DNA of 39,356 nucleotides from Gammaproteobacteria bacterium. GTDB taxonomy: Bacteria; Pseudomonadota; Gammaproteobacteria; SZUA-21. The stretch is from assembly GCA_003233345.1 (NCBI GenBank), contig QILK01000166.1:1-39356 (forward strand), in the 5' to 3' direction. The notes under the pieces are model-generated. The model did no database searches. It was not told the DNA's origin and saw only the letters and a program-made list of their open reading frames with translations. Both the position numbers and the translations under genes were made by a program. Positions 1 through 8,485 of the stretch are shown here, in pieces (positions within the stretch are counted from its first letter, which is position 1; each line of letters begins with the position of its first letter).

Positions 1-101
1 CTATGATCACAGATATAAATGACCGCATGTTCAAAGTTGGGATCGCGTAACCGGGGCATAGCGATTAAAAATTGGCCTGTTAAGTAATGGCGACTAGACA
101 T
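1..101 (-). CDS. yqgE: YqgE/AlgH family protein, N-terminal part only
   Basis: The minus strand from 101 reads [20 protein letters not shown], then [13 protein letters not shown], and runs off the window edge. This is the characteristic N-terminus of the YqgE/AlgH (DUF179) family: a hydrophobic L-I-A-M-P stretch, D-P-x-F, then V-I-Y-I-C-(D/E)-H. About 33 codons are visible. The function of the family is poorly defined; it is a small cytoplasmic protein often beside yqgF, gshB and tonB, as here. The frame stays open upstream to another ATG at residue -25, but that extension resembles nothing in the family, so the start at 101 is preferred although no strong ribosome site precedes it. Confidence 0.85.
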   Translation of the reverse strand, partial: MSSRHYLTGQFLIAMPRLRDPNFEHAVIYICDH

Positions 102-222
102 AGTGTCCAGTATCTTGCAGATTGCCAGTATACGCAAGAAATAATAGTCACGGATTTGTAAAGGCATACGCGCTATACGCAAGTAAAACAGGCGGTTTAC
201 GCTGACCAGGGAAAATTACTTC

Positions 223-309
223 CTAATGTTTAAACACATAGTCGTAAAGTACAATCAACTCATTTTTGTCTTTAATAATATGCTTGGGGACCGTGGGAAA
301 AGGTGATGC
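223..309 (-). pseudogene. tonB: Out-of-frame C-terminal tail of the TonB protein
   Basis: In a second minus-strand frame, bases 309 to 223 encode ASPFPTVPKHIIKDKNEL, then IVLYDYVFKH and a TAG stop. This is the normal end of a TonB C-terminal domain of the gshB-linked type. Joining it to the frame ending SSGHKLL(E/D) lacks roughly 8-9 codons of the usual D-x-A-A-L-R-I-V-R-L helix. The simplest explanation is a deletion of 3n+1 bases (about 25-28) between the two parts. It may be real or an assembly error. Confidence 0.7.
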
Positions 310-1070
310 TCAAGTAGTTTGTGGCCCGAAGAGGTTAACACACTCATGCGCATAATAACCCCGCGCCGATTAACAGCCACACTTAATAATACCCTACCTG
401 ACAACCCCAGTTTTCTGGCTTGTTTTGGATAATAGGCATTACCAATGGGGGTGACCTTTTTTCGCCACAGTGCCATATAAGGTGCATATTTACTTTTCCG
501 TGTATTGGCGCTGATTATTTTGTAAGACAGATTTTTTTTACTATAAATTGTCGGAATCTGATCAAACTCATTTTGAATGCGCGTTCGATCGCGCTGCCGC
601 ATCATGATTTCGTCATTTTCGATATTAAGATCTGACTGTTTTTTCTCTTGTTCAACAAGACGGCTGACTTTGATATCTGACTTGTTTTGCGTCAGGACAT
701 CTTCTTTGCCTTGAGTTTGCTTGGATTTCGAAGAAGCAAACTGTTCGGTTACTGAGGAGCCAGGATTATTCAATTCGCTGGCAATACTCATTTTTTTCTT
801 GACTTCGACCCGGTCTCGGGTATTACCAGCACCTCGTTGATTGGCCTGGGCAAGATAATCTGCGTCTTTATTTAGCTCTTTGTTTTTTGAATCGACAATG
901 GTGACGCTAAGGGTTGTCATTTGCGCCTGTTGGTATTCAGGTGTTACAAAGTTTACACCGAGAACGACTAACAGGTGAAACGCAAAGGCGAGAAATAATG
1001 TAAAGCTCATACGGTCATTTGAGGTGACGACCGATCGTAATTTTTCTGTTGTAAGTCTCTTCAAAGCCAT
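255..1070 (-). CDS. tonB: TonB family protein (energy transducer), 3' end frame-disrupted
   Basis: This is a periplasm-spanning energy transducer of the TonB family, which couples ExbB/ExbD and proton motive force to outer-membrane transport. A single N-terminal membrane anchor lies at about residues 22-42 (FTLFLAFAFHLLVVLGVNF). A charged, low-complexity periplasmic linker follows (about 50-185). The TonB C-terminal domain starts near residue 195, with YPKQARKLGLSGRVLLSVAV, then GVIMRMSVLTSSGHKLL. After SSGHKLLE the family normally continues with an A-L-R-I-V helix and a P-F-P-x-x-P segment. Here the frame instead gives about 20 unrelated residues and a stop. The expected ending, PFPTVPKHIIKDKNELIVL, is present in another frame (see 223-309). 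The gene sits between apbE and yqgE on the same strand, as in the Pseudomonas gshB-tonB-algH order. Family assignment is firm; whether the product works is uncertain. Confidence 0.85.
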   Translation of the reverse strand: MALKRLTTEKLRSVVTSNDRMSFTLFLAFAFHLLVVLGVNFVTPEYQQAQMTTLSVTIVDSKNKELNKDADYLAQANQRGAGNTRDRVEVKKKMSIASELNNPGSSVTEQFASSKSKQTQGKEDVLTQNKSDIKVSRLVEQEKKQSDLNIENDEIMMRQRDRTRIQNEFDQIPTIYSKKNLSYKIISANTRKSKYAPYMALWRKKVTPIGNAYYPKQARKLGLSGRVLLSVAVNRRGVIMRMSVLTSSGHKLLEHHLFPRSPSILLKTKMS

Positions 1071-1262
1071 GTTAAAACCTGCTAATGAGTCCTGTCATTT
1101 TTTGTTATTGTTATTATCAGTTCAGCTGAAATTTATCTTACCACTTATATTTATTTTTTTAAAAATTAACATTTTCAGCGTTGTGGTTAGTAAAGTAAAG
1201 TTTAGCAAACTTTGCGGAACAATAAATCACCAATTTTATCGAGTCTTTTGCCTGCTTAATGA

Positions 1263-2333
1263 TCACTCAAGACTAACAGGTATAATTTTTATGCTGTTTT
1301 TTTGTCGAAAGTTAATTCGATCGACAAGTTTTTGGCTAATATACACAGTATTGTCATGTTTAATCAGTAACGTTTTAGTCACATTCATTTTTTTTGCAAT
1401 CGCCTGCCAATGTTCAGGGCCAGCTACAAAGAGTGCCGTTGCCGCAGCATCCGCCAGGGTTGCGTCATGGTGTACCACGGTTACGGATCTAAATCCTTTT
1501 GCCGGGTAGCCGGTTCGCGGGTCGATAATATGATGAAAACGCTCACCCTTATAGTTAAAAAAACGTTCATAATCACCCGAGGTAAAAACCGCTTCATTTC
1601 CCTGCGTAAGCAGACTTGCAAATACCCGAGACTGTTTTAACGGGTCACGTATGGCAATTTTCCAAGGCTGCGAGCCTTTCGAGCCAATGGTCTTTAAGTC
1701 GCCACCGGTATTAATGATTGCATTATATATGCCTTGACCGCGTAGCATCTCAACGACACGTTCTATCGCATAGCCTTTGGCAATGGCCCCCAAATCAATA
1801 AATATTGCCGGGTTTTTACCGCGCATACGAATTCCGTTAAATTCAATATCTGTCAGCCTCGGGTTAGCCAACACCAGCTTACGAATGGCTTGCGGATCGG
1901 GAGGCTTTTTATTGCGTTCGCGCATGTTATGAAACCCCCATAGCTCCACCAAACGTCCAATGGCGGGGTTGAATAAATGGTTACTTTTAATGGAGAGTGT
2001 TTGCGCTCTAAGTAAAAGCGGGTGAACAGACGGGGCACCGGAAAACCATTCACCACTGGGTAATAGACTGTTGATGCGTCTTAGTGCGCCTTTTCGCCAT
2101 GGCCACCAGGTACGAGCCATATATTCGAATTCATTTTCTATTTTATCAAAAGCCTGGTTTGCTTTTGCTTCGGGTACGCCGGCAATGACAATTTCAATAT
2201 AGGTACCAAACGAAATAAATTTTCGCTTGTGAATGGTTGTCGTTTGTTCATTGGTGCAACTAACAAGTGATAGTAAAATCAGTGGCACAATGATTAAGTT
2301 TATTATTTTTGTGCGAGTTTTTTTTCGATACAT
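1263..2333 (-). CDS. apbE: ApbE-family FAD:protein FMN transferase, predicted lipoprotein
   Basis: ApbE proteins transfer FMN from FAD to Thr/Ser of target proteins in the periplasm (NqrB/C, RnfG/D and other FMN-binding domains). Visible family motifs in order are SFGTYIEI near the mature N-terminus, DLGAIAKGYAIE in the middle, TSGDYERFF, HHIIDPRTGYPA and the ADAAATALFVAG helix. The N-terminus MYRKKTRTKIINLIIVPLIL, then LSLVSC, is a lipoprotein signal with Cys about residue 25. That makes the ATG at 2333 the likely start; a longer frame begins at 2390 but would put 19 extra residues before the signal. The start overlaps the end of gshB by 31 bases, so the two are probably co-transcribed. About 356 aa, normal for the family. 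No Rnf, Nqr or FMN-binding target is visible in the window. Confidence 0.9.
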   Translation of the reverse strand: MYRKKTRTKIINLIIVPLILLSLVSCTNEQTTTIHKRKFISFGTYIEIVIAGVPEAKANQAFDKIENEFEYMARTWWPWRKGALRRINSLLPSGEWFSGAPSVHPLLLRAQTLSIKSNHLFNPAIGRLVELWGFHNMRERNKKPPDPQAIRKLVLANPRLTDIEFNGIRMRGKNPAIFIDLGAIAKGYAIERVVEMLRGQGIYNAIINTGGDLKTIGSKGSQPWKIAIRDPLKQSRVFASLLTQGNEAVFTSGDYERFFNYKGERFHHIIDPRTGYPAKGFRSVTVVHHDATLADAAATALFVAGPEHWQAIAKKMNVTKTLLIKHDNTVYISQKLVDRINFRQKNSIKIIPVSLE

Positions 2334-3256
2334 TGAATTAATTGTCCGCCAATATTCAGGTTGTATAGTGAATCCAGTTCGCGAATACAAGTTGGACTAG
2401 TTACGTTGATCTCGGTAAGGTATTGACCAATAACATCAATGCCGACGAACACTAATCCCATTGCTTTCAGCTTGGGCGCAAGCTGTTTGCAAATGGATAA
2501 ATCGTGTTTATCCAATTTAATACCCTCGCCACGTCCACCAACAGCCAGATTACCGCGATGGTCAGAGTCACCGGGTATCCGTGCCAGCGCATAAGGGATT
2601 GGCTCTCCATCGATTAACAGGATGCGTTTATCACCTTGCTTGATTTCCGGGATATAGCGCTGTGCCATCGCAAATTGATTGCCGTTATTAGTCAGCGTTT
2701 CGACAATGACCCCGAAGTTCGGGTCCTGGTGATGGACGCGAAATATTGACCGGCCACCCATGCCATCCAGCGGTTTAAGTATAATTTCCTGGTGAACGTC
2801 TAGAAAAGATTGAATTTGATTTTGCTGGCGACTGACCAGTGTTGGTGCGCAGCAATCAGGAAACCAGGCGGTAAAAAGTTTTTCATTGGCATCGCGCAGG
2901 CTTTGAGCGCGATTGACCACTAAGACGCCTTGCTCCTCCGCCCGTTGTAACATATAGGTTGCGTAGATATATTCCATGTCAAACGGAGGATCTTTACGCA
3001 TTAAGATGCAATCCAGTTTTTCCAGTTTGGTTTTTTCTATGTCAGAAAGCGGTTGCCAATGTGGATTAGAATCTTGTACCTGAATAATACGTGTCATGGC
3101 AAAAGGAACACCATCGGCCATCGCCAAATCCGATAACTGCATATAGTGAATGGTCCAGCCACGTTGTTGGGCTGCTAATAACATTGCAAACGTGCTATCT
3201 TTTTTCCGGTTTATGGATTCTATCGGATCCATTATGACACCAAGATGATAGGACAT
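2303..3256 (-). CDS. gshB: Glutathione synthetase
   Basis: ATP-dependent ligation of gamma-glutamylcysteine and glycine, the second step of glutathione synthesis, in the cytoplasm. At 317 aa it is the normal length for the proteobacterial GshB family. Visible are the N-terminal GVIMDPIESINRKKDSTFAM substrate-domain signature, the ATP-grasp lysine and glycine-rich loop ILKPLDGMGGRSIF (about residues 160-175), RYIPEIKQGDKRILLIDGEP, and the metal/substrate segment INVTSPTCIRELD near the C-terminus. It starts 3 bases after gshA ends, so gshA and gshB form one unit that makes glutathione from glutamate, cysteine and glycine. Confidence 0.97.
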   Translation of the reverse strand: MSYHLGVIMDPIESINRKKDSTFAMLLAAQQRGWTIHYMQLSDLAMADGVPFAMTRIIQVQDSNPHWQPLSDIEKTKLEKLDCILMRKDPPFDMEYIYATYMLQRAEEQGVLVVNRAQSLRDANEKLFTAWFPDCCAPTLVSRQQNQIQSFLDVHQEIILKPLDGMGGRSIFRVHHQDPNFGVIVETLTNNGNQFAMAQRYIPEIKQGDKRILLIDGEPIPYALARIPGDSDHRGNLAVGGRGEGIKLDKHDLSICKQLAPKLKAMGLVFVGIDVIGQYLTEINVTSPTCIRELDSLYNLNIGGQLIQCIEKKLAQK

Positions 3257-3259
3257 GAT

Positions 3260-4558
3260 CTAGTTTGCTTGGGCAGCGATTTCGCGAGCGGCTGCCAATT
3301 GCGCCAGGCGTGCAATCACGCCATAGGCATAAAATCTATTGGGTTCGGCATCGGGCGAGAGTTCGTGGTTAGGTGCATTGCAACTTTCCGCAAATGCTAG
3401 CGGTTCGAATTCCATCCCCGGTGAGTTGAGATTTTCATTAAAGGATTTGCTTGAATGGACACGGTAAAATCCACCGACAACATAGTGGTCAATCATATAA
3501 ATAACCGGTTCGGCAATTTTCCCAGGGTCTTTCCAAGTTTCAAAGGTATAGACGCCTTCTTGAAGAATAACGCCAGACACTTCCAGCCCCTCTTTTGAGA
3601 AGGCCATCTTATTGCGTTGCTTTCTATTCAGTCCGATGACTTGGTCCGGGCTGTGTACGGTCATTACCCCCATACCATAGGTTCCGGCATCGGCCTTGAT
3701 GATCACAAAGGGATCCTGTTTTATACTATTCTGATCATATTTTTTTTGAATATTATTGAGCAAATGCTCTACGTTTTCAGCCAGACAGGATTCGCCCTCA
3801 CGATTTTTGAAATTGATTTCGCCACAGTTTCTGAATAACGGGTCTATCAACCACGAGTCGATACCAATGAGCTGGCTGAATTCGAGTGCCACATCGCGAT
3901 AATGACTAAAATGTATCGACTTCTTACGTTTCGCCCAACCCAGGTCCGTTGGTGGCATAATGAGTTGATCGAGGTTTGCTAATATTTCGGGCACCCCTGC
4001 AGATAAATCATTATTGAGCAGAATTAAGCAAGGTTCGAATCCGTCTATTCGTAATCGGTTGTTTTCCCGAATTAACGGATAGATAGTCAGGTTTTTTCCG
4101 GATTGTGTTTTTATTTCCAAATTGGATTTAAGTTCAGGATCGGTAGAGCCGATATTCACTAGGAAGCCAGCACGGGTAATAATTTCTTGCAGTGTGGCTA
4201 GGCTTTCAAGATAAAACTTGTTACGGGTATGGTTTTCAGGGATGATCAGTATTTGGGCAGCTTTGGGGCATTTATGTTCGACCAATGCTTGCACGGCCTG
4301 GATACAAAGCGGGAAAAAAGCTGGGTTTAGATTATTAAACCCAGCTGGAAATAAATTGGTATCGACAGGTGCTAGTTTAAAGCCTGAATTGCGGAGATCG
4401 ACGGATGTATAAAATGGTGCGGGGTAATTCAGCCACATATTTCTAAACCAAGTTTCAATTCGGCCCTGATACTGGAGAAATAGTGATTCAAGGTGCTGAA
4501 GCGGCCCATTTAATGCAGTAGTTAAATGGGGAACTGTATTAACGTGTTGTATTAGCAT
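3260..4558 (-). CDS. gshA: Glutamate-cysteine ligase, Acidithiobacillus ferrooxidans type
   Basis: First enzyme of glutathione synthesis, joining glutamate and cysteine with ATP. The sequence matches the proteobacterial family defined from Acidithiobacillus ferrooxidans (TIGR02049 type) and not E. coli GshA. It has VPHLTTALNGPLQHLE at the N-terminus, SVDLRNSGFKLAPVDTNLFP with AGFNNLNPAF around residues 53-82, and KADAGTYGMGVMTV, an ATP-grasp-like glycine loop, around residue 290. At 432 aa it is the expected length. ATG at 4558 lies just before the family N-terminus, preceded by only a weak GGTTAA ribosome site. It heads the minus-strand gshA-gshB-apbE-tonB-yqgE run and is divergent from pilG. 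Confidence 0.93.
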   Translation of the reverse strand: MLIQHVNTVPHLTTALNGPLQHLESLFLQYQGRIETWFRNMWLNYPAPFYTSVDLRNSGFKLAPVDTNLFPAGFNNLNPAFFPLCIQAVQALVEHKCPKAAQILIIPENHTRNKFYLESLATLQEIITRAGFLVNIGSTDPELKSNLEIKTQSGKNLTIYPLIRENNRLRIDGFEPCLILLNNDLSAGVPEILANLDQLIMPPTDLGWAKRKKSIHFSHYRDVALEFSQLIGIDSWLIDPLFRNCGEINFKNREGESCLAENVEHLLNNIQKKYDQNSIKQDPFVIIKADAGTYGMGVMTVHSPDQVIGLNRKQRNKMAFSKEGLEVSGVILQEGVYTFETWKDPGKIAEPVIYMIDHYVVGGFYRVHSSKSFNENLNSPGMEFEPLAFAESCNAPNHELSPDAEPNRFYAYGVIARLAQLAAAREIAAQAN

Positions 4559-4887
4559 TAAATTAACCTGAACCCTATGTGTTAGCGGTTAAAATGAATT
4601 ATTATCATAGTTTAAAAATTGGTCATTACTTTATTGTGGGAGCTGTTCACAGTTAAGATTATACTAATATAGTTAATAAGACTATTGGTTTAATGATTTC
4701 GACTATTATGTTGAATATAAAGACTGGGGATTAGCAGCAGCATAGTGGATAATTGAATATGTTTGTGTTAAACATTTAATAACACTGGTATTTTGTTATT
4801 TTCTGGTGGAAGTGTGTGACAGATGGTAATTAAACGTATTAACCGCTTAAATATTTCCTGTGTGGGAATAATAATATAGGAGGAAGT
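4559..4887. promoter_or_regulatory. AT-rich divergent intergenic region between gshA and pilG
   Basis: About 330 bases with no credible gene separate the divergent gshA and pilG units, so promoters for both must lie here or close by. The stretch is strongly AT-rich, with several TATAAT-like words (for example around 4660-4680 and 4715-4725). I cannot single out a -35/-10 pair. A strong AGGAGGA ribosome site at 4878-4884 serves pilG. No clear inverted-repeat operator or terminator was seen. Confidence 0.5.
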
Positions 4888-5286
4888 GTGGGTAGTGAGC
4901 AGGCGCTGTTAGAGTTATCAGGGTTAAAGGTAATGGTTATTGATGATAGCAAAACCATTCGCCGTACAGCGGAAACGCTCTTAAAAAAAGAGGGTTGTGA
5001 TGTCATTACAGCTAATGATGGACTTGAAGCTTTGTCAAAAATAACCGATCAGAATCCAGATATTATATTTGTTGATATAATGATGCCGCGTCTCGACGGA
5101 TATCAGACGTGTGCGTTAATTAAAAGTAACCAGGTATATAAGAGAATCCCGGTTATTATGTTATCTAGCAAGGATGGATTATTTGATAAAGCCCGTGGTC
5201 GTATTGTTGGTTCGGAGCAGTATCTAACAAAACCGTTTACCAAAGATGAATTATTGGGGGCGATACGTGATCACGTAAAACGCTAA
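4888..5286 (+). CDS. pilG: Twitching motility response regulator PilG
   Basis: Single-domain CheY-like receiver of the Pil-Chp system. In Pseudomonas, PilG is phosphorylated by ChpA and promotes pilus extension. The 132 aa contain the acidic pair D19-D20 (VMVIDDSKTIRR), the phospho-acceptor D63 (FVDIMMPRLDG) and the conserved lysine in QYLTKPFTK. There is no output domain. The start is the GTG at 4888, preceded by a strong AGGAGGA, and gives the short N-terminal extension before the receiver typical of PilG. It is first gene of the chemosensory operon. Confidence 0.95.
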   Translation: MGSEQALLELSGLKVMVIDDSKTIRRTAETLLKKEGCDVITANDGLEALSKITDQNPDIIFVDIMMPRLDGYQTCALIKSNQVYKRIPVIMLSSKDGLFDKARGRIVGSEQYLTKPFTKDELLGAIRDHVKR

Positions 5287-5345
5287 ATTTCGGAGTTAGT
5301 TTTATTATAAAATTTTAAGGCCCAAAGTTAGGAAAGGGGATAAGT

Positions 5346-5711
5346 ATGACACGAATATTAATAGTAGACGATTCACCAACCGAGATACATGTGCTTAAAA
5401 CCATGTTGGAGAAAAATGGATTTGACACCATCACCGCCTCCAGCGGTGAAGATGGTATTGAAGTTGCTATGAAAGAAAGGCCAGATCTGATTTTAATGGA
5501 TATTGTCATGCCCGGTATGAATGGTTTCCAGGCAACCAGGAAAATTTCCAAAGCACCTGAGACCGCCTCTATCCCAGTCATTATTGTCACTACAAAGGAT
5601 CAGGAAACAGATCGTGTTTGGGGCATGCGCCAGGGAGCGTCTGACTATGTCACGAAACCTGCGCAGGAAAGCGAATTGATCAAAAAAATTAATACGGCGT
5701 TGGCGGGTTAA
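5346..5711 (+). CDS. pilH: Twitching motility response regulator PilH
   Basis: Second stand-alone receiver of the system, 121 aa, with D8-D9, phospho-acceptor D52 (LILMDIVMPGMNG) and the lysine in DYVTKPAQE. In Pseudomonas, PilH opposes or tunes PilG in pilus retraction. The order pilG-pilH-pilI-pilJ is conserved, and the gene ends 6 bases before pilI. An AGGAAAGGGGAT-like ribosome site lies just before the ATG at 5346. Confidence 0.95.
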   Translation: MTRILIVDDSPTEIHVLKTMLEKNGFDTITASSGEDGIEVAMKERPDLILMDIVMPGMNGFQATRKISKAPETASIPVIIVTTKDQETDRVWGMRQGASDYVTKPAQESELIKKINTALAG

Positions 5712-5717
5712 TTAGTC

Positions 5718-6266
5718 ATGAGTCAAAGTAGCAGCCCTGTGAGCCCGGTAAGGCTTTTGCTTGAACTCGAAAGACGAAGTCGCCGGTCAGCAGCAGAATT
5801 ACCGCATAAGCTGGAAATTCTGGAAATGTGGAACGGTATTGCCTTCCGCATCAATGAAAAAATGTATATGGCACCGATGAACGAGGTGTCCGAAATATTG
5901 GATCTACCCAGTTTGACACGCGTGCCTAATGCCAAGCCCTGGGTGCTTGGTGTTGCCAATGTACGAGGAAATCTATTACCTATTATGGATTTGTCGGGTT
6001 TCCTAAAGGGAGCGAATACACGCCAACATAAACGCAGTCGAGTGCTGGTCGTAAACCATGAATTGGTTCATTCAGGATTATTGGTAGACGAAATCTATGG
6101 AATGCGTCATTTCGAACGTGAGTCGTGGACTAAGCGTCTTCCAAAAATCGATTCAGCCGTAGCGCCTTTTGTTCAGCGTTGTTATGAAAATGAAGAAAGA
6201 ACATGGATGGTTTTTAGTATGTTTAAATTAGCTGAAAGCCCAAGGTTTCATCAAGCGGGTATTTGA
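5718..6266 (+). CDS. pilI: CheW-like adaptor PilI
   Basis: CheW-domain adaptor expected to couple the receptor PilJ to the kinase ChpA. Of 182 aa, the first 45 or so are a basic lead (LLLELERRSRRSAAELPHKL). The CheW fold follows: IAFRINEKMYMAPMNEVSEI, RVPNAKPWVLGVANVRGNLL, and PIMDLSGFL near residues 90-100. The V-x-N-V-R-G-x-L-L-P-I-x-D-L core is the CheW signature. It lies between pilH and pilJ, as in other Chp clusters. Confidence 0.93.
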   Translation: MSQSSSPVSPVRLLLELERRSRRSAAELPHKLEILEMWNGIAFRINEKMYMAPMNEVSEILDLPSLTRVPNAKPWVLGVANVRGNLLPIMDLSGFLKGANTRQHKRSRVLVVNHELVHSGLLVDEIYGMRHFERESWTKRLPKIDSAVAPFVQRCYENEERTWMVFSMFKLAESPRFHQAGI

Positions 6267-6347
6267 TAAATAGGAATCTGATGATGATGGTTGAAAAAAT
6301 TTTAAATGCCGGAAATACCGGGAACGCATATGTAGTGGAGATAACCA

Positions 6348-8468
6348 ATGAGTAAGTCACGTGGCACTAAGTCTTTTAATAAGTTAAAAGGCAAAAAAAA
6401 TATTGGTTTGATGTTGCCTATGTTTGTATCGATTGTTGCAATGGGGGTTATATTTGCCATTACTGCAACGTTATCGAAACGGGAAAAGCAACTTAACCAA
6501 TTGGCTAGTGGGCTAAGTTTGTTATCGCAAACGGTAGCAAAACATGCACAATCGGCCGCTGCAGGTAAAGGAATGAGCGACAAGGGCAGAGGCTCTTTTC
6601 TGCAATTGAAAAGCGATTGGAAAAAATTCAAAAGTAATCTTAACAAAATTCGCCATGGAGACGAGGCGACAGGTCTATTACCTGAAACTGTTTTGGCGAA
6701 TAAAAAATATGAAAATAATTCGTTACAAAAAATTGTTGAGATCACCAATAAATTAGATCCCCAAGTGAAGATGATTCTGGCTAATCAGAAAGCGGTACTG
6801 ACAGTCAACAAAGAAGTTGAAGCGATTACCCGGGCGGTTCCAGGATTATCAGCAGACTCACATGAAGTACTCTCTATTTTGGTGGATAACCGGGCCCGGC
6901 CTGCACAGATTCAAAAAGCAGGTATTCAGTTGATGTTGCTTGAGCGTATTGACGCAAACGTTAACAAAATTCTGATACCAAACGCTGATTTGGAAGCGCT
7001 GGGTAAAAAGAAAGGTCTAAATATTTCTGCCACTGCCACCACCCAAAGTGCAGTTGACCGGTTTAGCCGGGACGCCGTTATTTTCCTCGATGTTGTTCGT
7101 GGAATGCTTAAAGGTGATGTTGGTCAAGGGATTCAAAAAGTAAGGGATAAAGAGGCGCGAAATTTTCTTACTAGTATCCAAAAACGTTTCCGACAAATTG
7201 GGGATAAGGTCTCGCAGTTAAAGAAACACTTTACCAAAGTAACCAAGGTACAGGCGGCAGCACAAATTATTGTTGCCACTAGTAATAACCTGTTTTCACG
7301 TACCGAAGCGCTTGTCAGTCAATATCGTAGTAAAGTTGGCTTAATCAATCAATTAAATTTAATCGCCTTTGGTATTGGTGGCTTTGCACTGGTATTGCTG
7401 GTGCTACTGGGTATCAGATTGGTTCGCGATGCCAGTTTTCGAACCGGCTTGGCGGAAAATCAGAACCGCGATCAACAGGAAGCTATTTTGCGATTACTCG
7501 ATGAAATTCAGGGTTTGAGTGAAGGTGATCTTACCTCTGAGGCTGAAGTAACAGAGGACTTTACCGGCGCGATTGCGGATGCGTTTAATAGTTCTATTGA
7601 AGAGTTACGTAAACTGGTTACCACGATTAATGAAACGTCAGTCCAGGTTTCATCTGCAGCACAAGAGACACAGGCAACGGCGATGCATCTGGCCGAAGCC
7701 AGTGACCACCAGGCACAACAGATTTCCTCGGTGGGTAATGCGATTAAGGAAATGGCCGGATCGATTGAAGAGGTATCAGAAAACGCCCAAGAGTCTACCA
7801 AAGTGGCGGAGAATTCTGTGAAAATCGCCAACGCAGGTGTGGCGACGGTTAGACGTAATATTCACGGAATGGATTCAATTCGTGAGCAAATTCAGGAAAC
7901 ATCAAAACGAATCAAACGTCTGGGTGAAAGCTCGCAGGAGATTGGAGATATTATCGAATTGATTAACGATATTGCTGATCAGACCAATATTCTTTCACTG
8001 AATGCGGCTATTCAGGCGGCGATGGCCGGTGAGGCTGGTCGAGGATTCGCCGTGGTCGCCGACGAAGTACAGAGGCTGGCAGAACGATCCAGTAATGCAA
8101 CCAAGCAAATTGAAGCACTCGTCAAGGCCATTCAAACAGATACTAATGAGGCGGTTATTTCCATGGAGCAAAGTACCGCAGGTGTTGTGAAAGGGGCAAA
8201 AATGGCAGAAGATGCCGGGGATGCTTTGGCCGAAATTGAAACGGTATCCAATCGTTTGGCGGAATTGATTGAAAGCATTTCTTCAAGTGCAGCGCAGCAA
8301 TCGCGAGTGGCTAGCAGTGTTTCTGAAACCATGAATGTGATTCAGGAAATTACCACACAAACATCAGCCGGTACCAATGAAACGGCAGCGTCCATTGGGA
8401 ACCTGGCTGATCTCGCGAATGACTTGCGTAAGTCGGTTGCTGGATTCAGACTCCCAGAACGTAAATAA
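6348..8468 (+). CDS. pilJ: Methyl-accepting chemotaxis protein PilJ
   Basis: Receptor of the Pil-Chp array, 706 aa. TM1 lies at about residues 19-42 ([20 protein letters not shown]) and TM2 at about 332-357 ([20 protein letters not shown]). Between them is a large mostly helical periplasmic part made of two PilJ-type sensor modules. A HAMP-like segment and the cytoplasmic coiled coil follow. The signalling tip [20 protein letters not shown], then [21 protein letters not shown], is at about residues 540-580; A-I-Q-A-A-M-A instead of the usual A-I-E-A-A-R-A is typical of PilJ. No C-terminal CheR-binding pentapeptide is seen. Confidence 0.95.
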   Translation: MSKSRGTKSFNKLKGKKNIGLMLPMFVSIVAMGVIFAITATLSKREKQLNQLASGLSLLSQTVAKHAQSAAAGKGMSDKGRGSFLQLKSDWKKFKSNLNKIRHGDEATGLLPETVLANKKYENNSLQKIVEITNKLDPQVKMILANQKAVLTVNKEVEAITRAVPGLSADSHEVLSILVDNRARPAQIQKAGIQLMLLERIDANVNKILIPNADLEALGKKKGLNISATATTQSAVDRFSRDAVIFLDVVRGMLKGDVGQGIQKVRDKEARNFLTSIQKRFRQIGDKVSQLKKHFTKVTKVQAAAQIIVATSNNLFSRTEALVSQYRSKVGLINQLNLIAFGIGGFALVLLVLLGIRLVRDASFRTGLAENQNRDQQEAILRLLDEIQGLSEGDLTSEAEVTEDFTGAIADAFNSSIEELRKLVTTINETSVQVSSAAQETQATAMHLAEASDHQAQQISSVGNAIKEMAGSIEEVSENAQESTKVAENSVKIANAGVATVRRNIHGMDSIREQIQETSKRIKRLGESSQEIGDIIELINDIADQTNILSLNAAIQAAMAGEAGRGFAVVADEVQRLAERSSNATKQIEALVKAIQTDTNEAVISMEQSTAGVVKGAKMAEDAGDALAEIETVSNRLAELIESISSSAAQQSRVASSVSETMNVIQEITTQTSAGTNETAASIGNLADLANDLRKSVAGFRLPERK

Positions 8469-8485
8469 ATTTGTCGAGAGTAATC

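Noticed and set aside
1194-1210. AAAGTTT-AGC-AAACTTT hairpin between apbE and tonB
   Set aside because: A short, purely AT-rich 7-bp stem expected by chance in this AT-rich gap; too weak for a terminator call.
1024-1509. Plus-strand frame of 161 codons with hydrophobic text
   Set aside because: It spans the tonB start, the intergenic gap and the apbE end; the hydrophobicity comes from AT-rich DNA and antisense of lysine-rich sequence.
4800-4840. CRP/Vfr-type site TGTGTGACAGATGG before pilG
   Set aside because: Only the left half-site is present; no matching TCACA half is found at the proper spacing.
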